From Enterobacter sp. BIGb0383 (GTDB taxonomy: Bacteria > Pseudomonadota > Gammaproteobacteria > Enterobacterales > Enterobacteriaceae), in the NCBI RefSeq assembly GCF_003751845.1, contig NZ_RJKQ01000003.1, positions 1 to 64,000 on the forward strand: 64,000 nt of DNA, read 5' to 3'. How positions within the stretch are numbered: position 1 is the first letter of the stretch; every line of letters starts with the position of its first letter. The notes under the pieces are model-generated. The model saw only the letters and a program-made list of their open reading frames with translations. It was not told the origin of the DNA and did not search any database. Both the position numbers and the translations under genes were made by a program. Below are positions 8,965 through 18,979 of this stretch, one piece after another.

Positions 8965-9711
8965 TTATTCGACCACCACACGACCGTGCAGCGGCTGCAC
9001 CGGGCGATTATTGTCGTGATGCATAGTGCCGGTGAATTTCTCCAGCTGCGCTGAAGAAAGGGTCAAAGGGTGCTTCAGTACCAGCCAGCTGACGCCCTCA
9101 GAGCAGGGTGGCGTGGTCAGGGAGCCGCTGAAACGCCAGTAGGTCTTATTCGTCGGCAGCAGCTTATTGATATCCAGATCGGGCTTCAGGGCCGCATTCT
9201 GCTCTGCCTGCGCGGGCATATTCTGCCAGAGGTCATCCAGTTCCGGGTTGGCAGGCCCTTTGTCGAACATCACCGCCACGACCGCTATTTCCCCCTCCGC
9301 ATTGGTGTGCACCAGGTGCATCTCCATGGCGTAGTGTTTACCGTGGACGGTGTTTTCACTCGGAGCGTGGAAATGAAACTGTTGCAGGGTCCAGGTGGTG
9401 TTGTCGAGGGTAATGCTGTTTTGGGTTTCGGGCCTCATGCCGGCCTGAATCGTATGGCCGTTGTTCAGTAGCGTAATCGGCCCATCCGTATAGTGCGTGA
9501 CCAGCGGCGCGACCTGCGCTCTGAAGGTGACATCAATATTGATGGGAGACTGGTTCATCCCGGCCCGGCAGGTCTTAAAGGCGTCGTCCATATCGCCCCA
9601 GTGCTCCGGTGACTCTCCGCCTTCGTATCCCCAGTGGGCGGCCAACGCGGCCGCCGGAAGCATACTCATACCCAGCGCCAGCAGCGCTGCCTTGTACATC
9701 GATATCTTCAT
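8965..9711 (-). CDS. cah: Periplasmic alpha-carbonic anhydrase
   Basis: Zinc enzyme interconverting CO2 and bicarbonate, exported to the periplasm. The 248 residues start with a Sec signal peptide (cleavage after ...AAALA, about residue 24), followed by WGYEGGESPEHWG and the QSPINID block. Zinc ligands His113 and His115 (FHFHAPSEN) and His132 (AMEMHLVH) keep the bacterial alpha-class spacing. The C-terminal TTPPCSEGV active-site loop is present. E. coli K-12 lacks this gene. It is monocistronic, with its own terminator and a palindrome upstream. Confidence 0.93.
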   Translation of the reverse strand: MKISMYKAALLALGMSMLPAAALAAHWGYEGGESPEHWGDMDDAFKTCRAGMNQSPINIDVTFRAQVAPLVTHYTDGPITLLNNGHTIQAGMRPETQNSITLDNTTWTLQQFHFHAPSENTVHGKHYAMEMHLVHTNAEGEIAVVAVMFDKGPANPELDDLWQNMPAQAEQNAALKPDLDINKLLPTNKTYWRFSGSLTTPPCSEGVSWLVLKHPLTLSSAQLEKFTGTMHHDNNRPVQPLHGRVVVE

Positions 9712-9749
9712 GATTGTTATCCAGTGCTAAGGAAAATCCTAATTTTCTT

Positions 9750-9768
9750 TGTAACTCATATGGTTACA
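9750..9768. promoter_or_regulatory. Palindrome upstream of cah
   Basis: TGTAAC-TCATATG-GTTACA, a perfect 6-bp inverted repeat with a 7-base spacer, about 40 bp before the cah start. It is a candidate binding site for an unidentified dimeric regulator of the carbonic anhydrase gene. Confidence 0.35.
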
Positions 9769-9828
9769 TGGGTATCTTAGCGAGAATGGCGAGGGAGTAA
9801 GCGTAGGTTGGATCAAGTGAAGGGAAGA

Positions 9829-9850
9829 AAAGCGTGGCCGTATGGCCACG
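9829..9850 (-). terminator. prmA terminator
   Basis: CGTGGCC / GGCCACG stem (loop GTAT) followed on the minus strand by CTTTTCTTCCC. It lies ten bases past the prmA stop codon. Confidence 0.7.
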
Positions 9851-9859
9851 CGAGGAAGA

Positions 9860-10741
9860 TCAGTTTTTGCGCCCGGTAATGCGGCACCACTCTTCTTTTT
9901 CGACCACTGGATCGAGCGTGAAGAGAGAGGTGTAAGCCTCGCAGACGCTGTCAGCCTGGCTGGCAAGGATACCGGAAAGGCCCAGCAGGCCGCCCTCAAC
10001 GGGCAGGACGCTGATTAACGGTGCCAGCTCACGTAACGGGCCGGCCAGGATGTTGGCGACCACCACATCGGCTTTCATGGCGTCTGGCTGGTCCTGCGGG
10101 AGATAAAGCTCAAGACGTTCGGACACGCCGTTACGCTGAGCGTTATCGCGGCTGGCCTGAATAGCCTGCGGATCGATATCGATGCCGATGGCTTTAGCCG
10201 CGCCCAGTTTCAGGGCGGCAATAGCCAGAATGCCGGAGCCGCAGCCGAAGTCGATAACCGTCTTCCCGGCCAGATCGAGGCCATCCAGCCACTGCAGGCA
10301 CAGGGAGGTTGTCGGATGGGTGCCGGTGCCGAAGGCCAGGCCCGGATCGAGCATCACGTTAACCGCGTTCTCATCCGGCACGTCGCGCCAGCTCGGGCAG
10401 ATCCACAGGCGTTCGCCGAAGCGCATCGGGTGGAAGTTATCCATCCACTCACGCTCCCAGTCTTTATCTTCAAGCTGCTCAATTTTATGCGCAAAACCGG
10501 TGCCCAGCAGCGGGTGAGATTCGAGGATCGCGACCACTTCTTTCATGTCGGTTTCGGCATCGAACAGGCCGATAACGTCCGTATCACCCCACAGGCGGGT
10601 TTCACCCGGCAGCGGTTCGAATACCGGCGTATCGTGGGTATCCTGGAAGGTGATGGACACCGCGCCAGCTTCCATCAGCGCATCGCTAAGCTCTTCAGCG
10701 TGGGCGCCAGAGGCGTTCAGTTTCAGTTGGATCCATGGCAT
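9860..10741 (-). CDS. prmA: Ribosomal protein L11 methyltransferase
   Basis: SAM-dependent enzyme that trimethylates several amino groups of ribosomal protein L11. At 293 residues it has the family length. An N-terminal substrate-recognition domain is followed by the Rossmann methyltransferase core with [20 protein letters not shown] (motif I) and the NILAGPL catalytic-loop motif. Start at 10741 gives [12 protein letters not shown], as in E. coli. It lies 11 bp downstream of panF, keeping the usual panF-prmA pair, and ends at its own terminator. Confidence 0.98.
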   Translation of the reverse strand: MPWIQLKLNASGAHAEELSDALMEAGAVSITFQDTHDTPVFEPLPGETRLWGDTDVIGLFDAETDMKEVVAILESHPLLGTGFAHKIEQLEDKDWEREWMDNFHPMRFGERLWICPSWRDVPDENAVNVMLDPGLAFGTGTHPTTSLCLQWLDGLDLAGKTVIDFGCGSGILAIAALKLGAAKAIGIDIDPQAIQASRDNAQRNGVSERLELYLPQDQPDAMKADVVVANILAGPLRELAPLISVLPVEGGLLGLSGILASQADSVCEAYTSLFTLDPVVEKEEWCRITGRKN

Positions 10742-10752
10742 AGCAATACTCT

Positions 10753-12204
10753 TTATTGATTCACGGTAATAACGGAAGCCTGCGGCGCGGGACGACCAAA
10801 GCGGTTCCCCAGCAAAAATGCCAGCAGACTGAGCAGTAACGAAGGCACAATGGGGTGGAAGCCCAGGTACTGAATATTAAAGGTCGCAAGCACGGCGTAC
10901 AGGACGCCGCCCACGATCATCGCGCTCAACGCCCCGGTGGCGTTTGCCCGTTCCCAGTACAGGCCAAGCACAAGCGGCCACAGGAATACGGCTTCCAGGC
11001 CACCGAAGGCCAGCAGGTTCAGCCAGATAATCATCTCTGGTGGACGCCAGGCGGCGAGTAGCAGCAGCACGCTGAGGATCAGCGTGATCCCCGTCGACAT
11101 ACGCTTCAGTCGGCGCTCATTCTTGACCTGTTCCGGGTGCAGATTGAGATACAGATCCTTAATGATCGTAGCGGAACTTTGCAGCAGCTGGGCATTGATC
11201 GTCGACATAATGGCCGCCATCGGCGCGGCAAGGAAGATCCCGGCGGCAAACGGTGGCAGCACCTTGACCATCAGGGTCGGGATCACCAGGTCGGGTACGC
11301 TCAGGTCGGGCAGTACCGCACGGCCCAGTGCGCCGGCCAGGTGCATCCCCAGCATCAGGATCGCGACCACGATGGTGCCGATAATAATCCCGCTGTGCAC
11401 GGCTTTACTGTCTTTGTAAGAGATGCAGCGCACCGCCGTATGTGGCAGACCAATCACGCCAAAGCACACCAGCACCCAGAACGAGGTCATAAAGCTGGGC
11501 GACAGAATATCATCTGCGCCCTGCGGGGTGACCAGCTGCGGATCGATATGGCGAAGGGTGTCCACCGCCGTTCCAAGGCCGCCTGCCGCATGGACGATAC
11601 CGACCAGCAGCACGATAGTGCCAATCAGCATGACCATCCCCTGCATGGTGTCGTTAAGGACGCTGGCACGGAACCCGCCGAAGGCGGTATAGAGTGCAAT
11701 ACTGACGCCGAAAATCAGCAGCCCGGTTTCATAGGGGATCCCGGCCGCGGTCTCCAGCAGGCGTGCGCCGCCAATAAACTGTACGGTCATGGCGCCAATA
11801 AACGCCACCAGCAGACTCAGGCTGGCCAGCCAGACCAGCACCCGGCTCTGATAGCGGGCAAACAGCATATCGTTCAGGGTGACCGCATTATAGCGGCGAG
11901 CGAGGATCGCGAATTTTTTACCGAGGATGCCCAGCGACAGCCAGACGGCAGGAAGCTGGATCATCGCCAGCAGCACCCATCCCAGACCGTACTTATAGGC
12001 CGCGCCCGGGCCACCGATAAACGAGCTGGCGCTGATATAGGTTGTGGTCAGCGTCATTGCCAGCACAAACCCGCCCATTGAACGGCTGCCGAGGAAATAC
12101 TCCTGCAGGAAGGTGCCGGTAGTGCGCTGGCGCATGGCATACACGGAGAGACCAAACACCACCAGTAAATAGGCGATCAGCGGCAGAATCACTTCAAGCT
12201 GCAT
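10753..12204 (-). CDS. panF: Sodium/pantothenate symporter
   Basis: Inner-membrane Na+-coupled importer of pantothenate (vitamin B5) from the solute:sodium symporter family. The 483 residues form many hydrophobic segments, with the family stretch [14 protein letters not shown]. The second of two nearby ATGs is used (12204): it leaves GGAGG six bases upstream, while the ATG at 12210 abuts it. The start overlaps the end of yhdT by 11 bp, indicating coupled translation. In E. coli this pair follows accBC directly; here a 6.4 kb sugar cluster separates them. Confidence 0.97.
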   Translation of the reverse strand: MQLEVILPLIAYLLVVFGLSVYAMRQRTTGTFLQEYFLGSRSMGGFVLAMTLTTTYISASSFIGGPGAAYKYGLGWVLLAMIQLPAVWLSLGILGKKFAILARRYNAVTLNDMLFARYQSRVLVWLASLSLLVAFIGAMTVQFIGGARLLETAAGIPYETGLLIFGVSIALYTAFGGFRASVLNDTMQGMVMLIGTIVLLVGIVHAAGGLGTAVDTLRHIDPQLVTPQGADDILSPSFMTSFWVLVCFGVIGLPHTAVRCISYKDSKAVHSGIIIGTIVVAILMLGMHLAGALGRAVLPDLSVPDLVIPTLMVKVLPPFAAGIFLAAPMAAIMSTINAQLLQSSATIIKDLYLNLHPEQVKNERRLKRMSTGITLILSVLLLLAAWRPPEMIIWLNLLAFGGLEAVFLWPLVLGLYWERANATGALSAMIVGGVLYAVLATFNIQYLGFHPIVPSLLLSLLAFLLGNRFGRPAPQASVITVNQ

Positions 12205-12436
12205 CGTCATCCTCCAGCGAAATATCGCGATAGATAAATTTCACCATGCCCCAGCACAGCAGAATAAACAGCAAAGGTATCAGCAGGCAGGCCATCTCAA
12301 ACCAGCGAGGCAGGCCGGTAATGCCGGGATTGACGCCGGGGATATACGCGGCGGCCAGCCAGGCGGCCAGATAAAGAAGCGTCAGCCAGAGCGCCCAGCG
12401 CGCCTCTTTATTAGCCTGTATAAAACGTGGGTCCAC
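12194..12436 (-). CDS. yhdT: Small membrane protein YhdT
   Basis: DUF997 family protein of 80 residues with two hydrophobic helices and the tail [14 protein letters not shown], very close to E. coli YhdT. It is always beside panF and may be an accessory subunit, but its role is unproven. GTG at 12436 is preferred: AGAGGA stands before it and it gives exactly the E. coli length. An ATG at 12454 would add six residues but has no ribosome site. Because the accBC operon is now distant, yhdT must use its own promoter or readthrough from the DeoR gene. Confidence 0.88.
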   Translation of the reverse strand: MDPRFIQANKEARWALWLTLLYLAAWLAAAYIPGVNPGITGLPRWFEMACLLIPLLFILLCWGMVKFIYRDISLEDDDAA

Positions 12437-12508
12437 GGAAGGTTTCCTCTTCATGGGGGACGCGAGAAAGCGGCAATTCTACGGCAACTGACAGGACAGG
12501 GAAAACGT

Positions 12509-13336
12509 TCATTGCTGAAGGCGTTCGCGATGAGACCAGGTAAAACACTCGCTGCTGGTGTAGAGGATGACAAAATCCGCGTCGTGCAGCTGCGGGTGAT
12601 ATTGCTCGTTCAGCGTGCGGCAGACGATCACATTCTCTGCACTGGCAAGATGCCCGACAGGCGTGCGGGCTGACGCAGAATCCGCGGTGACGATAACGGT
12701 ATTGTTTTGCGCACGATCGAAACAGTGCTGCCAGGCGGACGCCAGTTCAGGCATATGACCATGGAGCGTGCCGTCCGTATCGATGGCACCGATCTCCAGG
12801 ATACTATGAGTAATGGCGTAATGCGAAAGCGCCTGTTCCAGGGATTTACCGGCCAGTACCGTCTCCGGGCGTAACATTTCGCTGCCTGCCAGAATGATCT
12901 CTCCGTCAATAAACTGATTTGCCAGCAGCGCATGTTCCGGATCGTTGGTGATCAGCCGGAGCTTTTTCACTTCGCTAAGCAGGGGGATGATCTTGCGGCA
13001 AACGACACCGTGGCCGAGGAACAGAGTGTCCCGATGGCGTATGAGTCGTGCGCAGTGGCGGGCAATCTCCATCTGCTGTGCTAAAGGCGGGGTGACGTGC
13101 GGCGTTGACTCTGGCTCTACGGGGTGTGGCGGTGTAGAAATGGCCCCGCCGAATGAACGCTTTAAACATCCCTGCTGCTCAAGGTAGCTCAGATCGCCCC
13201 GGATGGTGACACCGGAAACGCCGAGCTGGGCGGAGAGGTCATCGACTTTTATTTCTCCCTGGGTGGAGACGATTTCAGCGATCTTAAGCCTGCGTTTCAG
13301 AAGATTAGAAGATTTTCTCGGCACGTTAACGCTCAT
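12509..13336 (-). CDS. DeoR-family regulator of the sugar cluster
   Basis: Transcription factor of 275 residues. The N-terminal winged helix (RRLKIAEIVSTQGEIKVDDLSAQLGVSGVTIRGDL, about 15-50) fits the DeoR signature, with the usual SFGGA linker. The C-terminal DeoRC sensor domain (about 90-250) shows FLGHG, ITND and GAIDTDGTLHG blocks; such domains usually bind a phosphorylated sugar. It is divergent from the aldolase-transporter-kinase operon and probably represses it. Related GAAAGTTAT motifs near both start codons are candidate operators. It ends 72 bp before the yhdT start on the same strand. Confidence 0.88.
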   Translation of the reverse strand: MSVNVPRKSSNLLKRRLKIAEIVSTQGEIKVDDLSAQLGVSGVTIRGDLSYLEQQGCLKRSFGGAISTPPHPVEPESTPHVTPPLAQQMEIARHCARLIRHRDTLFLGHGVVCRKIIPLLSEVKKLRLITNDPEHALLANQFIDGEIILAGSEMLRPETVLAGKSLEQALSHYAITHSILEIGAIDTDGTLHGHMPELASAWQHCFDRAQNNTVIVTADSASARTPVGHLASAENVIVCRTLNEQYHPQLHDADFVILYTSSECFTWSHRERLQQ

Positions 13337-13382
13337 GATGGGCCTGTAATGTGTACTACTATATCCGCATGCTTTTTTCTTT

Positions 13383-13396
13383 GAAAGTTATCCTTC
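13383..13396. promoter_or_regulatory. Candidate DeoR operator near the regulator gene
   Basis: GAAAGTTATCCTTC, matching 12 of 14 positions of the motif at 13531-13544, 47 bp upstream of the DeoR-type gene. Repetition of the motif in front of both divergent genes suggests autoregulation. Confidence 0.4.
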
Positions 13397-13520
13397 CTGT
13401 ACATCAGCATTTTGAAATTCATCTCTGACAGGATCGCCGTCGTTAAGGGGATGTTTTGTCGATTATTTCCACTGATTTGCGTTTGGTCACGCTTTTTGGC
13501 GTCTTTGTTGTGTTAGCTTT

Positions 13521-14438
<918 letters not shown>

Positions 14439-14474
14439 CAACGCGTTACCCTACACACAACCAAAGGACTGTTT

Positions 14475-15365
14475 ATGAAAAAAATAAAAATATCCGGCTC
14501 CGCTATCTTGCTGAGTCTGGCGCTGTTCTCGCAAAGCACGTTTTCGGCAGAATATAAAATCGGTGCCTCATTATTAACCCAGCAGCATCCTTTTTATATC
14601 GAACTGGCCAACGCCATGAAGGATGAGGCGAAAAAAGAAAATGTCGACCTGAGCATTTCTATTGCTAACCAGGACCTGAATAAACAGCTGTCGGATGTCG
14701 AAGATTTTATTACCAAAAAAGTCGACGCCATCATTATCTCACCCGTTGATTCAAAAGGCGTCCAGGCGGCGATTATTAAGGCCGACAAGGCGGGTATACC
14801 GGTCATTACCGTCGACGTTGCCGCGGAAGGTGTGCCGGTGGTCACCCACGTGGCGACGGATAACTACGCGGGTGGCGTGGAGGCCGGTAAATTAATGGGG
14901 GAACTGTTGGGGGGTAAAGGGTCGGTCGCCGTCATCTCCTATCCGGCGCTGCAGTCTGTGGTCGCACGGGTAGACGGTTTCAGGAAAGGATTAAGTGAGA
15001 CGCCCGGCATTAAGATCGTGGCGGAACAGCCGGGCGTGACCCGCGCCGAGGCCTTAACCACCGCGCAGAATATTATGCAGGCCAACCCCGGCCTTAACGG
15101 GCTATTTGGCTTCGGCGATGACGCGGCTCTGGCGGCGGTGATTGCGGCGAAATCTGCCCGTAATGAGAATATCAGGATCGTCGGTTTTGACGGCATGAGC
15201 GAAGCGCGTGATGCGGTGGACAGCGAAAAAACATTTGCGGCCGTGATCCGCCAGTTCCCGGACCAGATGGGCGCAAAGGCGATAGACGCTGCGGTTGACC
15301 ATCTGAATGGCAAGCCGGTAGAAAAACTGATCCCGGTACAGCCAGGCGTGTATCGCGGAAAGTAA
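14475..15365 (+). CDS. Sugar-binding protein of a CUT2 ABC transporter
   Basis: Periplasmic binding protein of 296 residues in the RbsB family. Signal peptide about residues 1-24 (MKKIKISGS...STFSA). The mature part opens EYKIGASLLTQQHPFYIELANAM and has the ISPVDSKGV, ITVDVAAEG and GFGDDAALAAV segments typical of ribose/allose/galactose-binding proteins. It precedes the ATPase gene by 59 bp that hold a 13-bp perfect hairpin. Codon use is more AT-rich than in the flanking core genes, which hints at acquisition. The ligand cannot be read from sequence alone. Confidence 0.9.
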   Translation: MKKIKISGSAILLSLALFSQSTFSAEYKIGASLLTQQHPFYIELANAMKDEAKKENVDLSISIANQDLNKQLSDVEDFITKKVDAIIISPVDSKGVQAAIIKADKAGIPVITVDVAAEGVPVVTHVATDNYAGGVEAGKLMGELLGGKGSVAVISYPALQSVVARVDGFRKGLSETPGIKIVAEQPGVTRAEALTTAQNIMQANPGLNGLFGFGDDAALAAVIAAKSARNENIRIVGFDGMSEARDAVDSEKTFAAVIRQFPDQMGAKAIDAAVDHLNGKPVEKLIPVQPGVYRGK

Positions 15366-15380
15366 TACACTTCTTCACCT

Positions 15381-15410
15381 CACAACAAAACGCCGCCGCG
15401 TTTTGTTGTG
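15381..15410 (+). other. Intercistronic hairpin between binding protein and ATPase
   Basis: Perfect 13-bp stem CACAACAAAACGC / GCGTTTTGTTGTG with loop CGCC, no T-run beyond it, 15 bp after the binding-protein stop. Such elements commonly protect the upstream message or partly attenuate transcription, giving more binding protein than ATPase. Confidence 0.65.
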
Positions 15411-15424
15411 ATACTGAGGCCACT

Positions 15425-16924
15425 ATGACGGATGTTATTCTTGATGTTTCGCATATTGCGAAGGCATTTGGTCACGTTCAGGCATTGAAGGATATTACGC
15501 TTTCGATCCGTAAAGGACGTGTCCACACATTATTAGGTGAGAATGGCGCAGGTAAATCAACGTTAATGAAGATCCTGGCGGGGGTTTATCCGCCGACGCA
15601 CGGAACAATCACCCTGCGTGGAAAAAAGACCACCATTCATAGCCCACAGCACTCGCGTAAACTCGGCATCGCCATTATTTTTCAGGAGCTGAGCCTGAGT
15701 AATAATATGACGGTGGCGGAAAATATTTATGCGAATAATGAGCCGAGGCGCTTTGGCGTCATTAATGATAAAAAGATGCTTGCCGACTGCCAGCAATTCC
15801 TGACGGCGCTGGGTATTCCTCTTGATCCTTATGACCGGGTCGGGAACCTGTCTATGGCGCATCGTCAGCTGGTTGAAATTGCCAAAGCGTTAAGCTACCC
15901 GGCAGATGTCGTGATTATGGATGAGCCGACCTCATCACTCAGTGATAATGAAGCCGGGATTTTATTTAGTATTATCGAAAAATTAAAGCAGCGCGGCACT
16001 GCTATTATTTATATTTCTCACCGGATGGATGAAATTATGCGTATTTCGGATGATATTTCCGTGGTCCGCGATGGGGAATATATTGCCACGCATGAAAAGA
16101 AAAACAGCCACATTCAGCATCTGATTGCCCAGATGGTCGGCCGGGAAATGAAAAACATCTGGCCACCGCGCATAGGGGAAAAGCCGGATTCGCGCACTGC
16201 GGCGAAACTGGAAGTCAGAAATCTTACCCACCCGCTATTTTTTCAGCAGGTGAGCTTTGCCGTGCGGGCGGGAGAAGTGCTGGGTTTTTTTGGCCTGGTG
16301 GGTGCCGGACGTTCGGATGTGATGAAAGCATTATTTGGCCTGATCCCGTATCAGGGAACCCTGCTGATTGAGGGCAAAGAGGTGCGGATCGCCAGCCCGA
16401 AGCAGGCAATCGAACACGGTATCGCCTTTGTGACGGAAAACCGCAAAGAGGAGGGGCTGGTGCTGATGCACGATGTGAACAGCAATACGCATCACGTTGC
16501 TTTTCAGTATAACGCCTCGGCGATGGGGTTAATTCATCATCGCGAAGAGGAGGCGCGCACGCACGAATCCGTGGTGAGAATGAACACCAAAATCAGTTCG
16601 ATCCACCAGCCGGTCGGGGTATTAAGCGGCGGAAATCAGCAGAAAATCGTGCTGGCGAAATGGCTGGAAAAAACGCCGCGTATTTTACTGCTTGATGAGC
16701 CGACGCGCGGCGTTGATGTCGGGGCGAAGTTTGAGATTTATAACGTGATCCGCCAGCTGGCCGCCGCCGGGACGGCCATTATTCTGGTGTCATCCGAGCT
16801 GCCGGAAGTGATGGCGTTAAGCGATCGCCTGGCGGTCATGCGTAATAAAACAATTGCTGAAATCTATTCATCTGAGAATTTAACGCAGATGCAGGTCATG
16901 GCGACGGCAACAGGAGTGCGGTAA
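15425..16924 (+). CDS. CUT2 sugar ABC transporter ATPase
   Basis: Duplicated ABC ATPase of 499 residues, like RbsA and AlsA. Domain 1 has Walker A GENGAGKST (about residue 39), a degenerate signature LSMAHRQLVEIAKAL and Walker B VVIMDEPTSSLS. Domain 2 has the altered Walker A FGLVGAGRSD, a canonical LSGGNQQKIVLAKWL and Walker B ILLLDEPTRGVD. Degenerate motifs of this kind are normal in the CUT2 class. It energises import by the permease encoded immediately downstream, whose ATG abuts the stop codon. GAGG ribosome site. Confidence 0.94.
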   Translation: MTDVILDVSHIAKAFGHVQALKDITLSIRKGRVHTLLGENGAGKSTLMKILAGVYPPTHGTITLRGKKTTIHSPQHSRKLGIAIIFQELSLSNNMTVAENIYANNEPRRFGVINDKKMLADCQQFLTALGIPLDPYDRVGNLSMAHRQLVEIAKALSYPADVVIMDEPTSSLSDNEAGILFSIIEKLKQRGTAIIYISHRMDEIMRISDDISVVRDGEYIATHEKKNSHIQHLIAQMVGREMKNIWPPRIGEKPDSRTAAKLEVRNLTHPLFFQQVSFAVRAGEVLGFFGLVGAGRSDVMKALFGLIPYQGTLLIEGKEVRIASPKQAIEHGIAFVTENRKEEGLVLMHDVNSNTHHVAFQYNASAMGLIHHREEEARTHESVVRMNTKISSIHQPVGVLSGGNQQKIVLAKWLEKTPRILLLDEPTRGVDVGAKFEIYNVIRQLAAAGTAIILVSSELPEVMALSDRLAVMRNKTIAEIYSSENLTQMQVMATATGVR

Positions 16925-17914
16925 ATGACGGAGAAAACGCTGCCGGTGTTAAAAACGCCGGGCCTGTCTACGGCGGGCGGATTTAAAAAAGCCTTTAAGC
17001 AATATGGCGGTATTCTGACGGGTATGCTGGTGTTGATTGTGCTGTTCAGTTTGATGAATGACAGTTTCTTCACCACCAATAACATGACCAATATTATCCT
17101 CCAGGTCTCGATTATCGCCATCACCGCCTATGGGATGACCTATGTATTACTGCTGGGCGATATCGATTTGTCCGTCGGCTCCACCATTGCGTTAATCGGT
17201 ACGTTTGCCGCGCTGGGCGCATCCTGGGGCATTCCTTTTATTTTACTGGTGCCCATGTCAATGGTGGCCGCGCTGCTGCTGGGGATGATTAACGGAGGGC
17301 TAACCGCGCTGGCGGGTATTCCGTCTTTTATTGTCACGGTCGCCACGATGGGTATCTTTCGCGGTATTGCTTATATCATGACCGACGGCACGCCGGTCAT
17401 GATCAAGAGCGAGGCTTTTCTGGCGATCGGCAACGGTGAGTTTCTCTATATTCCCATCCCTATCTGGATCCTGCTGATCTTACTGCTGGTTAACCATTTC
17501 ATTCTGACCAAAACGACGTTTGGCCGAAAAATTTATATTACCGGCGGCAACAAAGAAGCGGCGATCTATTCCGGCATCAACGTGGTTCGCCTGAAGATTC
17601 AGGTGTTTATGCTCACCGCTGCCCTGGCAGGCGTCAGCGGCATGATCCTCGCCTCGCGCCTCTACTCCGGACAGCCCAACGCGGCGCTGAGCTACGAGCT
17701 GGATGCCATTGCGGCGGCGGTGCTCGGCGGCACCAGCCTGAACGGCGGCTACGGAACGGTGGTGGGGACCATGATCGGGGCATTAACCATTGGCGTGATT
17801 AACAACGGAATGAACTTAATGAACGTGCCTTATTTCTACCAGATGGTGGTGAAGGGACTCGTCATTCTGGTGGCGGTTTACGCGGATGTCAGAAATAAAC
17901 GAAAACGTGGCTAA
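16925..17914 (+). CDS. CUT2 sugar ABC transporter permease
   Basis: Integral membrane protein of 329 residues, RbsC/AraH type, with roughly eight to ten hydrophobic segments. The signature region DIDLSVGSTIALIGTFAALG is present, as is AVLGGTSLNGGYGTVVGTMIGAL near the C-terminus. A homodimer would form the sugar channel with the ATPase. The start codon follows the ATPase stop directly (TAAATG), so the two are translationally coupled. The kinase gene follows after 21 bp. Confidence 0.94.
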   Translation: MTEKTLPVLKTPGLSTAGGFKKAFKQYGGILTGMLVLIVLFSLMNDSFFTTNNMTNIILQVSIIAITAYGMTYVLLLGDIDLSVGSTIALIGTFAALGASWGIPFILLVPMSMVAALLLGMINGGLTALAGIPSFIVTVATMGIFRGIAYIMTDGTPVMIKSEAFLAIGNGEFLYIPIPIWILLILLLVNHFILTKTTFGRKIYITGGNKEAAIYSGINVVRLKIQVFMLTAALAGVSGMILASRLYSGQPNAALSYELDAIAAAVLGGTSLNGGYGTVVGTMIGALTIGVINNGMNLMNVPYFYQMVVKGLVILVAVYADVRNKRKRG

Positions 17915-17935
17915 TTATTTTAAGGGATTAATCAA

Positions 17936-18898
17936 ATGGCTAAAGTCTTCACGATTGGCGAAATTCTGGTTGAAATCATGGCGAACAAAATGGGGCAGCC
18001 GTTTGATCAACCGGGCGTGTGGAAGGGGCCGTATCCCAGCGGTGCGCCCGCTATTTTTATCGATCAGGTGACGCGCCTCGGGGTGCCCTGCGGCATCATC
18101 AGCTGCGTCGGAAATGATGGCTTTGGGGATATTAACATCCACCGCCTGGCCGCCGACGGCGTCGATATCCGGGGGATCTCCGTCCTGCCGCTGGAAGCCA
18201 CCGGCAGCGCCTTTGTCACCTATCAGCAAACCGGCGACCGGGATTTTATTTTCAATATCAAGAATGCCGCCTGCGGTAAATTATCCGCTCAGCATGTGGA
18301 TGCCGACCTGCTAAAAGACTGTACGCACTTTCATATTATGGGCTCATCGTTATTTTCATTTCATATGGTGGATGCGGTCAAAAAAGCGGTAACGATGGTC
18401 AAAGCGAATGGCGGCATGATCTCTTTCGATCCGAATATTCGCAAAGAGATGCTGGATATTCCCGAAATGCGCGATGCGCTGCACTTTGTGCTGGAGCTGA
18501 CGGATATTTATATGCCCAGCGAAGGCGAAGTGCTGCTGCTGTCGCCGCACGCCACGGCGGAGCGGGCGATTAGCGGTTTTCTTGGCGAAGGTGTGAAAGA
18601 GGTTATCGTGAAGCGCGGCAGTAAAGGCGCGAGCTTTTACTCTGCGCAAGAGCAATTTCACGTCGAAAGCTATCCGGTACAGGAAGTCGATCCTACCGGG
18701 GCCGGGGACTGTTTTGGCGGCGCGTATATCGCCTGTCGCCAGCTGGGGTTTGATGCACGCCAGGCGCTGGAATACGCCAATGCCTGCGGCGCGCTGGCCG
18801 TCACGCGGCGAGGTCCTATGGAGGGCACTTCCCGACTGGAGGAGCTACGCGATTTTATCTGTCGGCATACGACGGAGATCGAGGAAACGGTGCGATAA
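17936..18898 (+). CDS. PfkB-family sugar kinase
   Basis: Ribokinase-like kinase of 320 residues. The C-terminal PfkB signature DPTGAGDCFGGAY carries the catalytic Asp and the anion hole; the N-terminal region has the substrate-side YPSGAPAIFIDQVTRLG block and VGNDGFG. It most likely phosphorylates the imported sugar or its monophosphate. With only one kinase in the cluster, making a bisphosphate for the aldolase needs either a second housekeeping kinase or prior phosphorylation elsewhere. AAGGGA ribosome site. Last gene of the operon, followed by a terminator. Precise substrate unknown. Confidence 0.88.
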   Translation: MAKVFTIGEILVEIMANKMGQPFDQPGVWKGPYPSGAPAIFIDQVTRLGVPCGIISCVGNDGFGDINIHRLAADGVDIRGISVLPLEATGSAFVTYQQTGDRDFIFNIKNAACGKLSAQHVDADLLKDCTHFHIMGSSLFSFHMVDAVKKAVTMVKANGGMISFDPNIRKEMLDIPEMRDALHFVLELTDIYMPSEGEVLLLSPHATAERAISGFLGEGVKEVIVKRGSKGASFYSAQEQFHVESYPVQEVDPTGAGDCFGGAYIACRQLGFDARQALEYANACGALAVTRRGPMEGTSRLEELRDFICRHTTEIEETVR

Positions 18899-18902
18899 AA
18901 CA

Positions 18903-18936
18903 AAACGCCGGGCCTTCAAAAGAAAGCCCGGCGTTT
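18903..18936 (+). terminator. Terminator of the sugar operon
   Basis: AAACGCCGGGC (18903-18913) / GCCCGGCGTTT (18926-18936), an 11-bp stem ending in TTT, five bases after the kinase stop. Its A-flank could also work for the convergent accC transcript. Confidence 0.75.
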
Positions 18937-18952
18937 ATCGGCATAAAGGCGT

Positions 18953-18973
18953 GGGCCGACAGCGTGTCGGCCC
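18953..18973 (-). terminator. Hairpin after accC
   Basis: Perfect stem GGGCCGACA / TGTCGGCCC with a 3-base loop, 7 bp past the accC stop. The following minus-strand sequence ACGCCTTTATGC is only weakly T-rich, so it may act jointly with the hairpin at 18903-18936. Confidence 0.5.
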
Positions 18974-18979
18974 TGGCCA

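Noticed and set aside
13478-13500. CRP-like sequence (TTTGC-GTTTGG-TCACG) before the sugar operon
   Set aside because: Only one half is a fair match (TCACG); the other half keeps three of five positions. Too weak to call although CRP control of such operons is common.
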